Assembly: GCA_002238425.1 (NCBI GenBank)
Contig: MPMJ01000003.1
Span: 1-64,000, forward strand
From: SAR202 cluster bacterium bin16
GTDB taxonomy: Bacteria > Chloroflexota > Dehalococcoidia > Lucifugimonadales > Australimonadaceae
Reading direction: 5' to 3'
DNA: 64,000 nucleotides
Part shown: positions 27,368-37,199 of the stretch, one piece after another
Position numbering within the stretch: the stretch's first letter is position 1
How the letters are laid out: the number at the start of each line of letters is the position of its first letter
Notes under the pieces: model-generated
Told to the model about the DNA's origin: nothing
Database searches by the model: none
The model's input: the letters and a program-made list of their open reading frames with translations, nothing else
Position numbers and translations under genes: made by a program

Positions 27368-28243
27368 CTAGTAGTCGCGCTCGTACCACCCGGAGACGAA
27401 CAGCAGGCCGTCGTGGCGCACCACCCAGGAGTGCTTGCGCTCGTCCTGCCCGCTCTCCCTGTTCCGGAAGACGTACGTAACCCAGGCGCCCTCCTCCGTC
27501 GCCGCAAGGAGGTCCGGCCCGAAGTTGTAGCCGTTGATGTCGGTCAGGGGGGCTACCTCATCGCCGCGCAGGCCCTCGGTCGGGTGGGCAGCGATGCGCC
27601 CGTCCTCCAGCACCGACGTGTACCACGGCCCGTCCTCGCCCTCTTCGCTGTCGAAGTACGCGAATGCCGCCTCGCGCCCTTCGCGCTCGTAGCGGTCGAT
27701 CGCCTGCTGGACGAACGAGACCGTGTACCCCGCCGGGTCCGATTTGCTCAACGGCGCGGCTATGTACCGCTCGTACCAGCCAGAGGCGAAGAGGATCCCG
27801 TCACGCTTCACAGCCCACGTGTGCTTCATCTCCTGATTACCCGTGGCCAGGTTCAGGAAGACGTAGTCCACCCAGCCGCCATCCTCATCCACACCCAGCA
27901 GGTCGTCGCCGTAGAAGTAGCCGGTCGCGTCCACGCGCAGGTTCGGGTCGCGACCGCGTATCTCCTCGCGCGGGTGGCCTATGGTGTACCCATTCTCATC
28001 GATGATGATCCCGTACCACGGCCCGTCGACACTCTCCTGCGAGTTGTAGTACGCGATCGTGGAGTCGAGGCCGTCCTCTTCGTACCGGCGGAGCAATTCA
28101 TCCACGTACGCGACCGTGTAGGCAGCACGGTCTGCCTTCGTCGGGGCGGCTTCATCGGAATCGCTGCTCGTCAGCGCGAAGACCGCCACGGCCAGGGCGA
28201 TGACAGCCACGACAACGGATACGCCAGTGATTACTTTCGACAT
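27368..28243 (-). CDS. Secreted/anchored protein with two tandem Cache-like sensor domains
   Basis: N-terminal TM; two repeats of YTVxxVxxxIxRYExxGxxxxxxYxxSxExxDGPWY...G..xxHPxExxRG...WVxYVFxNxxxGxxExKHxWxVxxDGxLFxSGWYER. Confidence 0.7.
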   Translation of the reverse strand: MSKVITGVSVVVAVIALAVAVFALTSSDSDEAAPTKADRAAYTVAYVDELLRRYEEDGLDSTIAYYNSQESVDGPWYGIIIDENGYTIGHPREEIRGRDPNLRVDATGYFYGDDLLGVDEDGGWVDYVFLNLATGNQEMKHTWAVKRDGILFASGWYERYIAAPLSKSDPAGYTVSFVQQAIDRYEREGREAAFAYFDSEEGEDGPWYTSVLEDGRIAAHPTEGLRGDEVAPLTDINGYNFGPDLLAATEEGAWVTYVFRNRESGQDERKHSWVVRHDGLLFVSGWYERDY

Positions 28244-28294
28244 CGTTGACTACCCTCTCTTGTTCACACGGACTCGTGGGGATGCAATGCCGCC

Positions 28295-29188
28295 CTAGGC
28301 GTGGACGCTTGCCTTCTCCAGCAGCGGCTTCGTGCTGATGATGTGCTGGCCCATGCCGAGTTGCTTCGGCGAGAGGCCCATCGCAAGGCCGATCATCTGG
28401 GGAAGGTGCAGGATGGGCATGTTGATCTTCTCGCCGCGCTGGGCGGACGCCTTAGGCTGCTGACCGTCCAGATTGAGGTGGCAGAGCGGGCACGGCGTCA
28501 CCATAGTGTCAGCGCCGTGCTCGCGGGCGCTCGTCGTGTGGTTCGCGACCATCCGCATGGAGTTGCGCTCGTTGATGAGCATGATGGGGAAGCCGCAGCA
28601 CTTGGTACGTCCGGGGAAGTTCACCGGCTCCGCGCCGCAGGCCTCGATGATCTGCTCCAGGTACTGCTCGCGTCCGGGGTTCTCGTCGAGCCCGAGCGCC
28701 CACGACGGGCGGAGGATGTAGCAGCCGTAGAACGGCGCGACCTTCAATTCACGCAGCGGGTTCTTCACGAGGTTCCTGAACGCGTCCAGTCCCACCTCTT
28801 CGACGAGCACCCAGGCGAGGTGCTTGATGACGACGCGCCCGGTGTATTCCAGCCCTTCGTAGCGCAGTTCCCGGTTCACGTCGGCGAGGTAGTCAGGGTC
28901 AGCAAGCAGGCGATGGTTCGCCTGCGCCATCACGCCCTGGCAGGTGGAGCAGATGTTCAGGATGGTCGTGAGCCCCATGCGCTCCGCCATCGCGAACGTG
29001 CGGGCGTTGAGTGTGTCGCCGAGCTTCTGACCTTTCTCCTGCAGCACGCCCGCGCCTGTGCAGGACGCGCCGTGAATCTCTTCCAGCTCCAAGCCGAGCT
29101 CCCCGGCGATGGCCATGGTGGACGTGTACAGCTCGGGCGTTCCCCCGCGCGATACGCATCCGGGATAGAAAGCGTACTTCATCGTCAC
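28295..29188 (-). CDS. sdhE: CCG-domain (HdrB-like) subunit of SdhABE-type succinate dehydrogenase/fumarate reductase
   Basis: YPGCVSRGGTPELYTS, TKCCGFPIMLINERNS, PCPLCHLNLDGQQ CCG motifs; adjacent to sdhAB. Confidence 0.82.
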   Translation of the reverse strand: MTMKYAFYPGCVSRGGTPELYTSTMAIAGELGLELEEIHGASCTGAGVLQEKGQKLGDTLNARTFAMAERMGLTTILNICSTCQGVMAQANHRLLADPDYLADVNRELRYEGLEYTGRVVIKHLAWVLVEEVGLDAFRNLVKNPLRELKVAPFYGCYILRPSWALGLDENPGREQYLEQIIEACGAEPVNFPGRTKCCGFPIMLINERNSMRMVANHTTSAREHGADTMVTPCPLCHLNLDGQQPKASAQRGEKINMPILHLPQMIGLAMGLSPKQLGMGQHIISTKPLLEKASVHA

Positions 29189-30141
29189 TCCTTGGTTGCT
29201 TCGGCGCGCTCGAAGATGCGGCGCACATTCTCATGTCCGGGGAGCTTGTGGTGGAACGGCGCGGGCAGCGGGAACTTGCGCCTGCGCAGCGCGCGGATGC
29301 CCAGCGGCGCCTCGCTCAACAGCTTCGGCACGTTGAACTTGCCCCAGGAGTCGACCGCGAGCATCGCCTCGTCGAGCCAGCCCGTCCGCGCGACCGAGCG
29401 CGTGAACGACTCGACGTGCCGCGCTCCGGGCGTGCTCGGGGCTCCCGACTGCATCACCGACTCACGCAGTTCCATGATGCGGTCCATCGGCGCGACGCCC
29501 TTCGGGCAGACCTCGACGCACATGTAACAGCGCGTGCAGTCCCACACGCCGCCGTACTCGTTAAGGGTGCTCAGGCGCTGCTTCCCCTGATCGTCCCGAG
29601 GGTCGGCGACGAATCTGTACGACTTCGCCAGCGCCGCGGGGCCGAGGAAGTTTTCGTCCACTTCCAGCGCCGTGCAGTCCGACACGCACGCGCCGCACAT
29701 GATGCAGCCCATGGGCGTGAGCAGGTTGAGCATGGACTCGTTGGAGGCGATGAACTCCTCCTCCGGCTCCTGGTCCGGCTGGAGGTACGGCTCCACCGCG
29801 CGCACCTTGCCCCAGAACAGTTGCAGGTCGATCACCAGGTCCTTCACGACCCGCTGATTGCCCATCGGTTCGACCTTCACCTCGCCGCCCTCATCGATGA
29901 CCGAGGTGATGCGCGTGTTGCAGGCAAGCCGAGCGCGGTCGTTCACCCGCATCGCGCAGGAGCCGCAGATGGCCGCGCGGCAGGAGCAGCGCAACGCGAG
30001 GCTTGGGTCTATCTCCTCGCGGACCTTGACGAGCGCGTCCAGCACTGAGAAGTGCTCTGGCACATCAACGTCGTAGTCCTGCAGATGGGGCTGGCCGGAA
30101 CTCTCAGGGTCGTACCGCTGAACCCGTAACTTCGCCTGCAT
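29185..30141 (-). CDS. sdhB: Succinate dehydrogenase/fumarate reductase iron-sulfur subunit
   Basis: LALRCSCRAAICGSCAMRVND; CIMCGACVSDCTALEV; CTRCYMCVEVCPKGVAP. Confidence 0.93.
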   Translation of the reverse strand: MQAKLRVQRYDPESSGQPHLQDYDVDVPEHFSVLDALVKVREEIDPSLALRCSCRAAICGSCAMRVNDRARLACNTRITSVIDEGGEVKVEPMGNQRVVKDLVIDLQLFWGKVRAVEPYLQPDQEPEEEFIASNESMLNLLTPMGCIMCGACVSDCTALEVDENFLGPAALAKSYRFVADPRDDQGKQRLSTLNEYGGVWDCTRCYMCVEVCPKGVAPMDRIMELRESVMQSGAPSTPGARHVESFTRSVARTGWLDEAMLAVDSWGKFNVPKLLSEAPLGIRALRRRKFPLPAPFHHKLPGHENVRRIFERAEATKE

Positions 30142-30232
30142 GTAGTCTCGTTCCTCCCTCTATCCTGAACAACGGCAGCGAACCTGTTCTGCCTCAATCG
30201 TCCCGCCGCCAGAGCGGGAAGCGTGCTCGCAC

Positions 30233-31954
30233 CTAGTACACCCTCGCCTGGGGCTCCCATCGCGTCACCGATACGGGCAGCGTTCCCACTTCCGTGCCAC
30301 TGTCGCCGAGGCGTGCAGTGGTGTGCTTCATCCAGTCCGCGTCGTTGCGCTCCGGGATGTCCCGGCGGAAGTGCGCTCCGCGGCTCTCTTTGCGGAGCAG
30401 GCCGGAAGCCGCAATGGTCTCCGATACATCCAGCATGTAGCCGAGCTCCATGTGGAAGATGAGGTCCGTGTTGTAGACGCTGCCCTTGTGCTTCACCGGC
30501 AGAGACGCGTACCGCTCCTTGAGCAGGTGGATGTTGCTGAGCGCGGTCTGCATCCCTTCTTCCGTGCGGAAAACGGCGAGGTGTTCGTTCATCACCTGGC
30601 CCATGCGGAGCCGCAGCGTCGCAGTCATCTCGCCATTGTCAGGACGGTCCATCAGCGCCTTGATGCGCCCCTCTGCTTCCTTCAGATGCGATTCGGAGAC
30701 GGTGAAGTCCGGCGTTTCACGCGCATAGTCGGTAGCGACCTCGCCCGCGCGCTTTCCGAAGACGACCGTCTCCAGCAGCGAGTTCGCGCCGAGGCGGTTC
30801 CCGCCGTGCACGCTGACGCATGCCGTCTCGCCTGCCGCGAACAGCCCGCGCGGGCCATCCCATCCGGCACTGCCGGTGATGTCCCACGCACGAGTGTCCA
30901 CGTCCGTCTTGATGCCGCCCATGATGTAGTGCTGCCCCGGCCGGATGGGCACGGGCTCTTCCACCATGTCGACGCCCGCGTAGTCCCGTGCGGCTTCATG
31001 GATGTACTTCAGTTTCGTGAGGATCAGTTCCCGTCCCAGGTGGCGCAGGTCCAGCAGTACGCAGCCGTCCACGCCGCGCCCCGCCTCGATCTCCGTCTGC
31101 TCGGAGCGCGAGACCACGTCGCGTGAGGCCAGCTCCTTCATCTTGGGAGCGTAGTGCTCCATGAAGCGCTCGCCCTTGGAGTTGAGCAGGTATGCGCCCT
31201 CACCGCGCGCGGCTTCCGAGAGAAGCACGCCGTTGCCGGCGAGGGTCGTCGGGTGGTATTGCACCATCTCCATGTCCAACATCGTCGCGCCCGCGCGGTA
31301 GGCGAGCGCCATGCCGTCGCCGGTGCAGATGAGTGCGTTGGTGCTCGGTTCGAACGCTCTGCCGACGCCGCCTGCCGCGAGGATGACTGCCTTGGCCGTA
31401 ATGGCCCGAATCTTGCCGGTGAGCATCTCCATAGCGATGACGCCGCGGCACTGACCGTCCTCGATGATGAGGTCGGTGACGAACCATTCCTCGTAGGAGC
31501 GGACGCCGGCCTTGATGATCTGCTCGTACATGACGTGCAGGATCGCCTGGCCCGTGATGTCCGCCACGAAGAAGGTGCGCGCGTAGCTCGCGCCGCCAAA
31601 CGCCCGCGTCCCCAGTCGGCCTTCGTCATCGCGGTTGAAGATGACGCCCATGTGCTCCAGCGCGATGATCTCGCCCGGCGCTTCGATGCACATGTATTCG
31701 ATGGCGTCCTGGTCTCCGAGGTAGTCGGAGCCCTTCACCGTGTCGAAGATATGGGAATCGACGGAGTCGTCTTCACCGCGGAGCGCCGCGTTGATGCCGC
31801 CCTGAGCAGCATTCGAATGGCTCCGCACCGGGTGCACTTTGCTCATCATCGCCACGTTCGCGCCCACCCGGTGCGCTGCGATCGCGGCCCTCATCCCAGC
31901 CAGCCCCGCCCCCACAACCAGAACGTCATGGTCAACCATGGATGTTGTTTTCAC
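30233..31954 (-). CDS. sdhA: Succinate dehydrogenase/fumarate reductase flavoprotein subunit
   Basis: DVLVVGAGLAGMRAAIAA; VHPVRSHSNAAQGGINAAL; GGNRLGANSLLETVVFG. Confidence 0.95.
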   Translation of the reverse strand: MKTTSMVDHDVLVVGAGLAGMRAAIAAHRVGANVAMMSKVHPVRSHSNAAQGGINAALRGEDDSVDSHIFDTVKGSDYLGDQDAIEYMCIEAPGEIIALEHMGVIFNRDDEGRLGTRAFGGASYARTFFVADITGQAILHVMYEQIIKAGVRSYEEWFVTDLIIEDGQCRGVIAMEMLTGKIRAITAKAVILAAGGVGRAFEPSTNALICTGDGMALAYRAGATMLDMEMVQYHPTTLAGNGVLLSEAARGEGAYLLNSKGERFMEHYAPKMKELASRDVVSRSEQTEIEAGRGVDGCVLLDLRHLGRELILTKLKYIHEAARDYAGVDMVEEPVPIRPGQHYIMGGIKTDVDTRAWDITGSAGWDGPRGLFAAGETACVSVHGGNRLGANSLLETVVFGKRAGEVATDYARETPDFTVSESHLKEAEGRIKALMDRPDNGEMTATLRLRMGQVMNEHLAVFRTEEGMQTALSNIHLLKERYASLPVKHKGSVYNTDLIFHMELGYMLDVSETIAASGLLRKESRGAHFRRDIPERNDADWMKHTTARLGDSGTEVGTLPVSVTRWEPQARVY

Positions 31955-32030
31955 CTGCCTCGGGAATCTCGGAACGTCCTACCAACTATAGCAAAGCCGC
32001 CCTTCCACGAACAACGAGCACGGATGAGCG

Positions 32031-34637
32031 TCAGGCGCGCGATGCGAGCCATGCTCCCGCCGTTTCCGCGTTCAGCTCCACCCACTCCGTGTTGAGCCGG
32101 ATGCTCTCCAACGACTGCTGGACCGAGCGCGCGGCAGACGGCGCGGGGTGCGTTTCGAAGAATTCGCGCGTCTCTGCCTCGCGCTCCGCGCTGGCGAACC
32201 CGGCCGCGATGCCGACGAGGCGCATGATGGCGAACCCACCCTTGCCGTAGCGGCGGTCCAGCTCGCCCCAGTTGTCCCGTACGAATTTCCACGTCTGCTC
32301 GCGCCCGTCAGGACTGGCGCCGGCCTGAATGAGGACGATGGGCGTGTCCTGCGAGCGCACCCGGTCACTCAGTGAACTGTCGAGCAGGTCGGCGAGGAGT
32401 CCGCTGTCCCGCGTGCGCGTCAGCGCCCCGAGGATGCGCACCTTCTCCTCGTGCAGGTCGGTGGTGTCGTAGAGGCGCCAGAGCGCATCGGCGACGTCTC
32501 GTCCCGACTGCTGTGACGATAGCCCGAACGCAGCGGCGCGCATGTCAGGCACGAGCGTCTGCTCGCCGCTCGCGTGCTTGCGGAACCGCGTCAGCGCCTC
32601 GGCGAGCGTCCCCTCGTCACCGTAGCCGCCGAATTGATTGATGACGATGCTGCGCCGCAGCGACTCCAGATGGCCATCGCCGGGCTGTGCGTCCCAGCCC
32701 ACCTGTGCTGCGATACGCGCGAACAAGGAGCGCGCGTAAGAGCGGAACGCATCCAGGTGCGGTGTCGACGCCAGGAGGCTCTCCAATCCGCGCAGGTTCG
32801 CCGCGAGGTCGCCCCAGACGATGGCGTCCGTCTCGCCAACGAACGACTCGGCCAGCTCGAGGAACACGGTCGCAGGCAGGTGACCTGACTTCACCAGCGC
32901 GTAGGCGTCGTTCTGCAGGCCAAGCCGGTCGACGGGCGGCAACGCGCCTGCGGCGATCGCTTCGCCCAGCCTGCGCCACTCCTCCCCGGTGTAGGCGACG
33001 CGGAAGAAGCCGGTCTGCCCAGCGTTGAGCTTCACCCAATCGGCGCCTGCGCCGGTCGCGAATCGCGCGCCCTCGCCAGAGAGGACGTGCTTGGAGGGCG
33101 CGCCGTTCCCGCCGTGCGCTATCGATACAGGCACCGGCCAGAGTGCAGCGTCCGCAGCCTCACCGAGCAGGTGGTCGTAGAGGAAACGGGACTGCTCGAC
33201 AGTTGCTTCTCCCTGCTCCGCTCCTCGCGCAATCTCCGCAGTGAGCACCGGGTAGCCGGTCTGCTTGATCCACGCCTCCATCAGCGGAACGACCGGCACA
33301 CCGAGCCCGAGGCCCTCTGCCTCAGCCGCCGTGTTGATGGCGTCCCACAGGTGCGCGCCGCGCGCGTTGCCGTAGGCATGACCGCTCAGGTAGGCGTGCA
33401 GCCCCTTGCGGAACGTCTCAGCACCGACGTAATCCTCCAGCATGCGGAGGACGGAGCCGCCCTTGCTGTAGCTGATGGCGTCGAACAGTTCCCGTATCTC
33501 CGCGGGGTCGTCCACGTTTGCTTCGATGGGGTGAGAGTTGCGCAGGCCGTCCAGCCCGAGCGCGGCGTTCGTGTTGTGGGAAACGAACTGCGTCCACATC
33601 TCCCACTCCGGGTAGAGATGGTCGACCGTCTTGTCGCCCATCCACGAGGCGAACGACTCGTTGAGCCAGAGGTCGTCCCACCATTCCATCGTCACGAGGT
33701 CGCCGAACCACATATGCGCCATCTCGTGCGCGACCACTTCCAATATCCGCTGCTTCGCCTGCGGCGCAGAGTTCTCCGGGTCGTACAGCAGCGCGGTCTC
33801 CCTGTAGGTGATCGCGCCCCAGTTCTCCATCGCGCCTGCGGCGAAGTCCGGCACCGCGATGTGGTCCATCTTCGCCAGCGGGTACGGGATGCCGAAGTAG
33901 TCGTTCATGTAGCGGAGCGCGGCGATGCTGTTCTCCAGCGCGAATCGGCCCAACTCCTCCTTGCCGCGCGTTGCCCAGACGCGCACGAGCGTGCCGTCGT
34001 CCGCATCGCCCTGGACGCACGCCATGTCTCCGACGATGAAGGCGAGCAGGTAGGTAGACATCGCTGGCGTCCGATCGAACGTGACGGCCTTGCGGCCGGC
34101 TGACGCGGGCTCGGTGGAAGCGACGGGCATGTTGGAGATGGCCTCCAACTCCTCCGGCACGACGAGCGTGACATCAAACGACGCCTTCACCGAGGGTTCG
34201 TCCCAACAAGGGAACGCGCGACGGGCGTCCGTGGCCTCGAACTGCGTGGTAGCGAGGCGCCGCTCGACGCCTTCGCTGTCTACGTAGGAGCTGCGGTAAA
34301 AGCCTCGCAACTGGTCGTTCAACTCGCCGGTGAACTCCAGGCGCAGCACGGCTTGGCCGGCCGGAAGCGGGGACGCGAAGCGCAGTGTTACGCGTTCCTG
34401 TTCCTCATCGTGTTCGATGGCGGTCGCCTCTGACTCGCCACCCGCTGCTTCCGCTACGGCGCGGGAGACGTTCATCTCGGACGCGTTCAGCGTCACATCG
34501 GAGGTGGGCGACGCCACCGTAACCTCGATCTCCTCGTGCCCCGTGAATGTGAACGAATCGAGGTCGGGCTCCAGTGTCAGGCGGTAGTGCACCGGACGGA
34601 CGTTCTCCGGCAGGCGTGTGGACGAAGTCGTGGTCAT
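32031..34637 (-). CDS. pepN: M1 family aminopeptidase
   Basis: GAMENWGAITYRE and HEMAHMWFGDLVTMEWWDDLWLNESFA. Confidence 0.93.
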   Translation of the reverse strand: MTTTSSTRLPENVRPVHYRLTLEPDLDSFTFTGHEEIEVTVASPTSDVTLNASEMNVSRAVAEAAGGESEATAIEHDEEQERVTLRFASPLPAGQAVLRLEFTGELNDQLRGFYRSSYVDSEGVERRLATTQFEATDARRAFPCWDEPSVKASFDVTLVVPEELEAISNMPVASTEPASAGRKAVTFDRTPAMSTYLLAFIVGDMACVQGDADDGTLVRVWATRGKEELGRFALENSIAALRYMNDYFGIPYPLAKMDHIAVPDFAAGAMENWGAITYRETALLYDPENSAPQAKQRILEVVAHEMAHMWFGDLVTMEWWDDLWLNESFASWMGDKTVDHLYPEWEMWTQFVSHNTNAALGLDGLRNSHPIEANVDDPAEIRELFDAISYSKGGSVLRMLEDYVGAETFRKGLHAYLSGHAYGNARGAHLWDAINTAAEAEGLGLGVPVVPLMEAWIKQTGYPVLTAEIARGAEQGEATVEQSRFLYDHLLGEAADAALWPVPVSIAHGGNGAPSKHVLSGEGARFATGAGADWVKLNAGQTGFFRVAYTGEEWRRLGEAIAAGALPPVDRLGLQNDAYALVKSGHLPATVFLELAESFVGETDAIVWGDLAANLRGLESLLASTPHLDAFRSYARSLFARIAAQVGWDAQPGDGHLESLRRSIVINQFGGYGDEGTLAEALTRFRKHASGEQTLVPDMRAAAFGLSSQQSGRDVADALWRLYDTTDLHEEKVRILGALTRTRDSGLLADLLDSSLSDRVRSQDTPIVLIQAGASPDGREQTWKFVRDNWGELDRRYGKGGFAIMRLVGIAAGFASAEREAETREFFETHPAPSAARSVQQSLESIRLNTEWVELNAETAGAWLASRA

Positions 34638-34678
34638 GGAAGAACCTCTTGCGGCTCCGGCGAGATCGGAGCGGAAGG

Positions 34679-34753
34679 TGGCACCCCCGGGGAGACTCGA
34701 ACTCCCGCCACCGGCTCCGGAGGCCGGTGCTCTATCCACTGAGCTACGGGGGC
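34679..34753 (-). tRNA. tRNA-Arg (CCG), CCA encoded
   Basis: GCCCCCGTAGCTCAGTGGATAGAGCACCGGCCTCCGGAGCCGGTGGCGGGAGTTCGAGTCTCCCCGGGGGTGCCA folds as a cloverleaf. Confidence 0.93.
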
Positions 34754-35021
34754 ATGGGGCAAGTATAGCCTACAGTCTTGTCACCGGCGTATCGCCAAAC
34801 CGCGGAGTACCGTGTATGCTTACCACGTGCGCTCCCCGGCGACGCCGCACTCGGCGGTTGCACGGAAGCGCCTTACAAGCGCGTCGAAAAGTATTGACCT
34901 GAGAATGTCGCCTTACTATGATTCATGACGGTTGTTCGTAAAGGACTTGATGGTGGTGGGCTTCAGACAGACGAAGCTGACCCCCGGATGTCCACCTCGT
35001 ACGATTCGGAAAGGGGGTTCG

Positions 35022-35564
35022 ATGAACCGCTTCAGCCTCAAGAGCATGTCCCTGGTACTTCTCGTGGCAATCTTCGGCCTGCTGTTGGCCGCATGCGCGG
35101 GCCCTGAAGGCCCTGCCGGCTCGCAAGGCCCCGCCGGCCCCGCTGGCCCCGCCGGCCCTACCGGTGCGCAAGGCCTCGCTGGCGCTGATGGTGCGGATGG
35201 CGCAGATGGCGCGGATGGCGCGGATGGCGCCCCCGGTACGCCCGGCGTCCCCGGCGTCCCCGGCGTCCCTGGCGTTGACGGCGACTCGTCCACTGCGGGC
35301 GTTGAGTTAGTCCGCAACAACTTCTCCGCTGACCTGCCTGTCAGCACGACCGCTGCGCTCACCGGCTTCGAAGAAGGCGAGAGCATCGAAGTAACCCTGC
35401 TAGCCGAAGACGGCAGTGAGACTTCCCTCGGTTCGGCAACCGCCAATGCCGGTGGAATGGCTTCCGTCGATGTCAGGCACGACGGTCTGGGTGCAGGCAT
35501 GTACTCGGTCGAGGCTGTCGGTGACGGCGGCGGCAAGGCGAGCACCGCGCTCTTCGTCAAGTAA
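35022..35564 (+). CDS. Collagen-like GXX-repeat lipoprotein
   Basis: Lipobox LLLAACAG followed by [25 protein letters not shown]...[25 protein letters not shown]. Confidence 0.85.
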   Translation: MNRFSLKSMSLVLLVAIFGLLLAACAGPEGPAGSQGPAGPAGPAGPTGAQGLAGADGADGADGADGADGAPGTPGVPGVPGVPGVDGDSSTAGVELVRNNFSADLPVSTTAALTGFEEGESIEVTLLAEDGSETSLGSATANAGGMASVDVRHDGLGAGMYSVEAVGDGGGKASTALFVK

Positions 35565-35596
35565 CCCCCAACGTAGAGCGAACGAGGCACAACAGA

Positions 35597-35640
35597 GAAG
35601 AGGCCCGGATACGTCCGAGGCCTCTTCTTGTTGCGCTCCG
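35597..35640 (+). terminator. Hairpin AGAAGAGGCC...GGCCTCTTCTTGTTG
   Basis: 10-bp stem with a T-rich tail after the collagen-like gene. Confidence 0.7.
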
Positions 35641-35918
35641 CATAGACGCTCCGCCCGCAGGAAGCTGTGCAGCGATGCCTGACGCAGCACGGTTCTCTCC
35701 CCACCCACCGCCCCTCGACTTGTGGGCGCACTCCTGTTCCGGGTAGCAGCGAGCCATCTGCGCGCTCCAACTCGCACAGCGAATGGTTCAACAGGTCCCG
35801 CCGCGAACCCCATCCGTCAGGCCAACAGGAGTCGCTGGCTAGAAGCGATGAAGGCAGTCCTCCGGGGCGCAGGGGATAGCGAGCGAGGTTATACGCGAAC
35901 GGACGGACGTTCGAAGCC

Positions 35919-37199
35919 CTAGTCCGTATCCGCCGCCGACACTTCCACAGGAGCAGGCGCGACCTGTACGCGCTTCACGCGCCGGCCGATCGTCGTCATC
36001 ACGCGCAGTTCCAGTCCGCTCTCCACCACCAGGTCACCCACCGTCGGAACCTTCCCCAGACGGCTGAACAGCAGACCGCCGACGGTATCGAACCCGTCGG
36101 CTTCGACCTCGACGCCGAACGTCTCGCTGAAATCGTCGACCGGCATCTTTGCTTCGACGAGCGCAGCGTCATCGGAGAGCCACTGGATGTCCGGCTGGCC
36201 CTTGTCGAACTCATCCTCGATCTCTCCGACGATCTCCTCGATGAGGTCCTCGACGGTAACGATGCCGACGGTGCTGCCGTACTCGTCGACGACGATGGCC
36301 ATGTGGATCCGGCGCGCCTGGAACTCCGTGAGCATCTCGTCCACGCGCTTGCTCTCAGGAACGAAGAAGGCAGGCCGCATAAGATCGCGCAACTGCTGGT
36401 CCTGAACGCCGGCTAGGGCGGCAGCGAGCAGGTCCCGGCTGTAGAGGATGCCAATGATGTTGTCCGGAACGTCCTCGTACACCGGCAGGCGGCTATGGCC
36501 GCTGTCCAGCATCCTTGTCGCAGCGCGCTCGATCGAGGTGCCCGCCTCCACACTGACGATGTCGACGCGGGGTGCCATGATCTCCCGCACCAGCGTCTCG
36601 TCCAACTGGAGGATCGCGTGGATCATCTCTTGTTCGTGATGCTCGAGCTGCTCTTCAGCTATCTCCTCGTGCACGTCCCGGACCACCCCGCCGTTCTCGG
36701 CGCCGTTGCTCCCCCCCTGCTCGGTCTCCTGTTCCCCACCTGCAAAACGCAAGCCGGAGCGGAAGAACCGCCTAATGGGCAACAGCGGCCACAACAAGGT
36801 CTGTCCTATCGCCCAGAAGATCAGCAACTGGGTCACCGGGAGACGTTCCACCATGTACTTCACCAGCGGAACCATCAACAGCAGCAGGAGCCACATGCCA
36901 ATGAGCACTCCGGCCATAGCCGTCCAATGCAGGGAGAAGACTCGCATGACCAAGGCCAGCGCAGACGCTGAGATGGCTGCCGCGCTCATGAGCAACAGCA
37001 GCGAGATCAGCTCTTCATACGCCTGACGTCTGGTGCGAAGGTGGCGCACCGCCGATGCGCTGGGCCCCCACCGGGGCAGGGCATCGCGCACTACTGCGCG
37101 CCTCAGCAGGGGCAGACCCGCAACACCGGCGTGCAGCCCCATGAAACTCATTACCGAAAGAACCAACAGGATCGCTAATGCCGTATCGCCACTATCCAA
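35919..37199 (-). CDS. CNNM/CorC-HlyC family transporter-like protein (DUF21, CBS pair, CorC_HlyC)
   Basis: EMIHAILQLDETLVREIMAPRVDIVSV; HMAIVVDEYGSTVGIVTVEDLIEEIVGEIEDEFD. Confidence 0.9.
   Translation of the reverse strand: MDSGDTALAILLVLSVMSFMGLHAGVAGLPLLRRAVVRDALPRWGPSASAVRHLRTRRQAYEELISLLLLMSAAAISASALALVMRVFSLHWTAMAGVLIGMWLLLLLMVPLVKYMVERLPVTQLLIFWAIGQTLLWPLLPIRRFFRSGLRFAGGEQETEQGGSNGAENGGVVRDVHEEIAEEQLEHHEQEMIHAILQLDETLVREIMAPRVDIVSVEAGTSIERAATRMLDSGHSRLPVYEDVPDNIIGILYSRDLLAAALAGVQDQQLRDLMRPAFFVPESKRVDEMLTEFQARRIHMAIVVDEYGSTVGIVTVEDLIEEIVGEIEDEFDKGQPDIQWLSDDAALVEAKMPVDDFSETFGVEVEADGFDTVGGLLFSRLGKVPTVGDLVVESGLELRVMTTIGRRVKRVQVAPAPVEVSAADTD

Noticed and set aside
34637-34739. N-terminal extension of the M1 aminopeptidase ORF
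   Set aside because: The extension overlaps tRNA-Arg; start assigned to ATG 34637.
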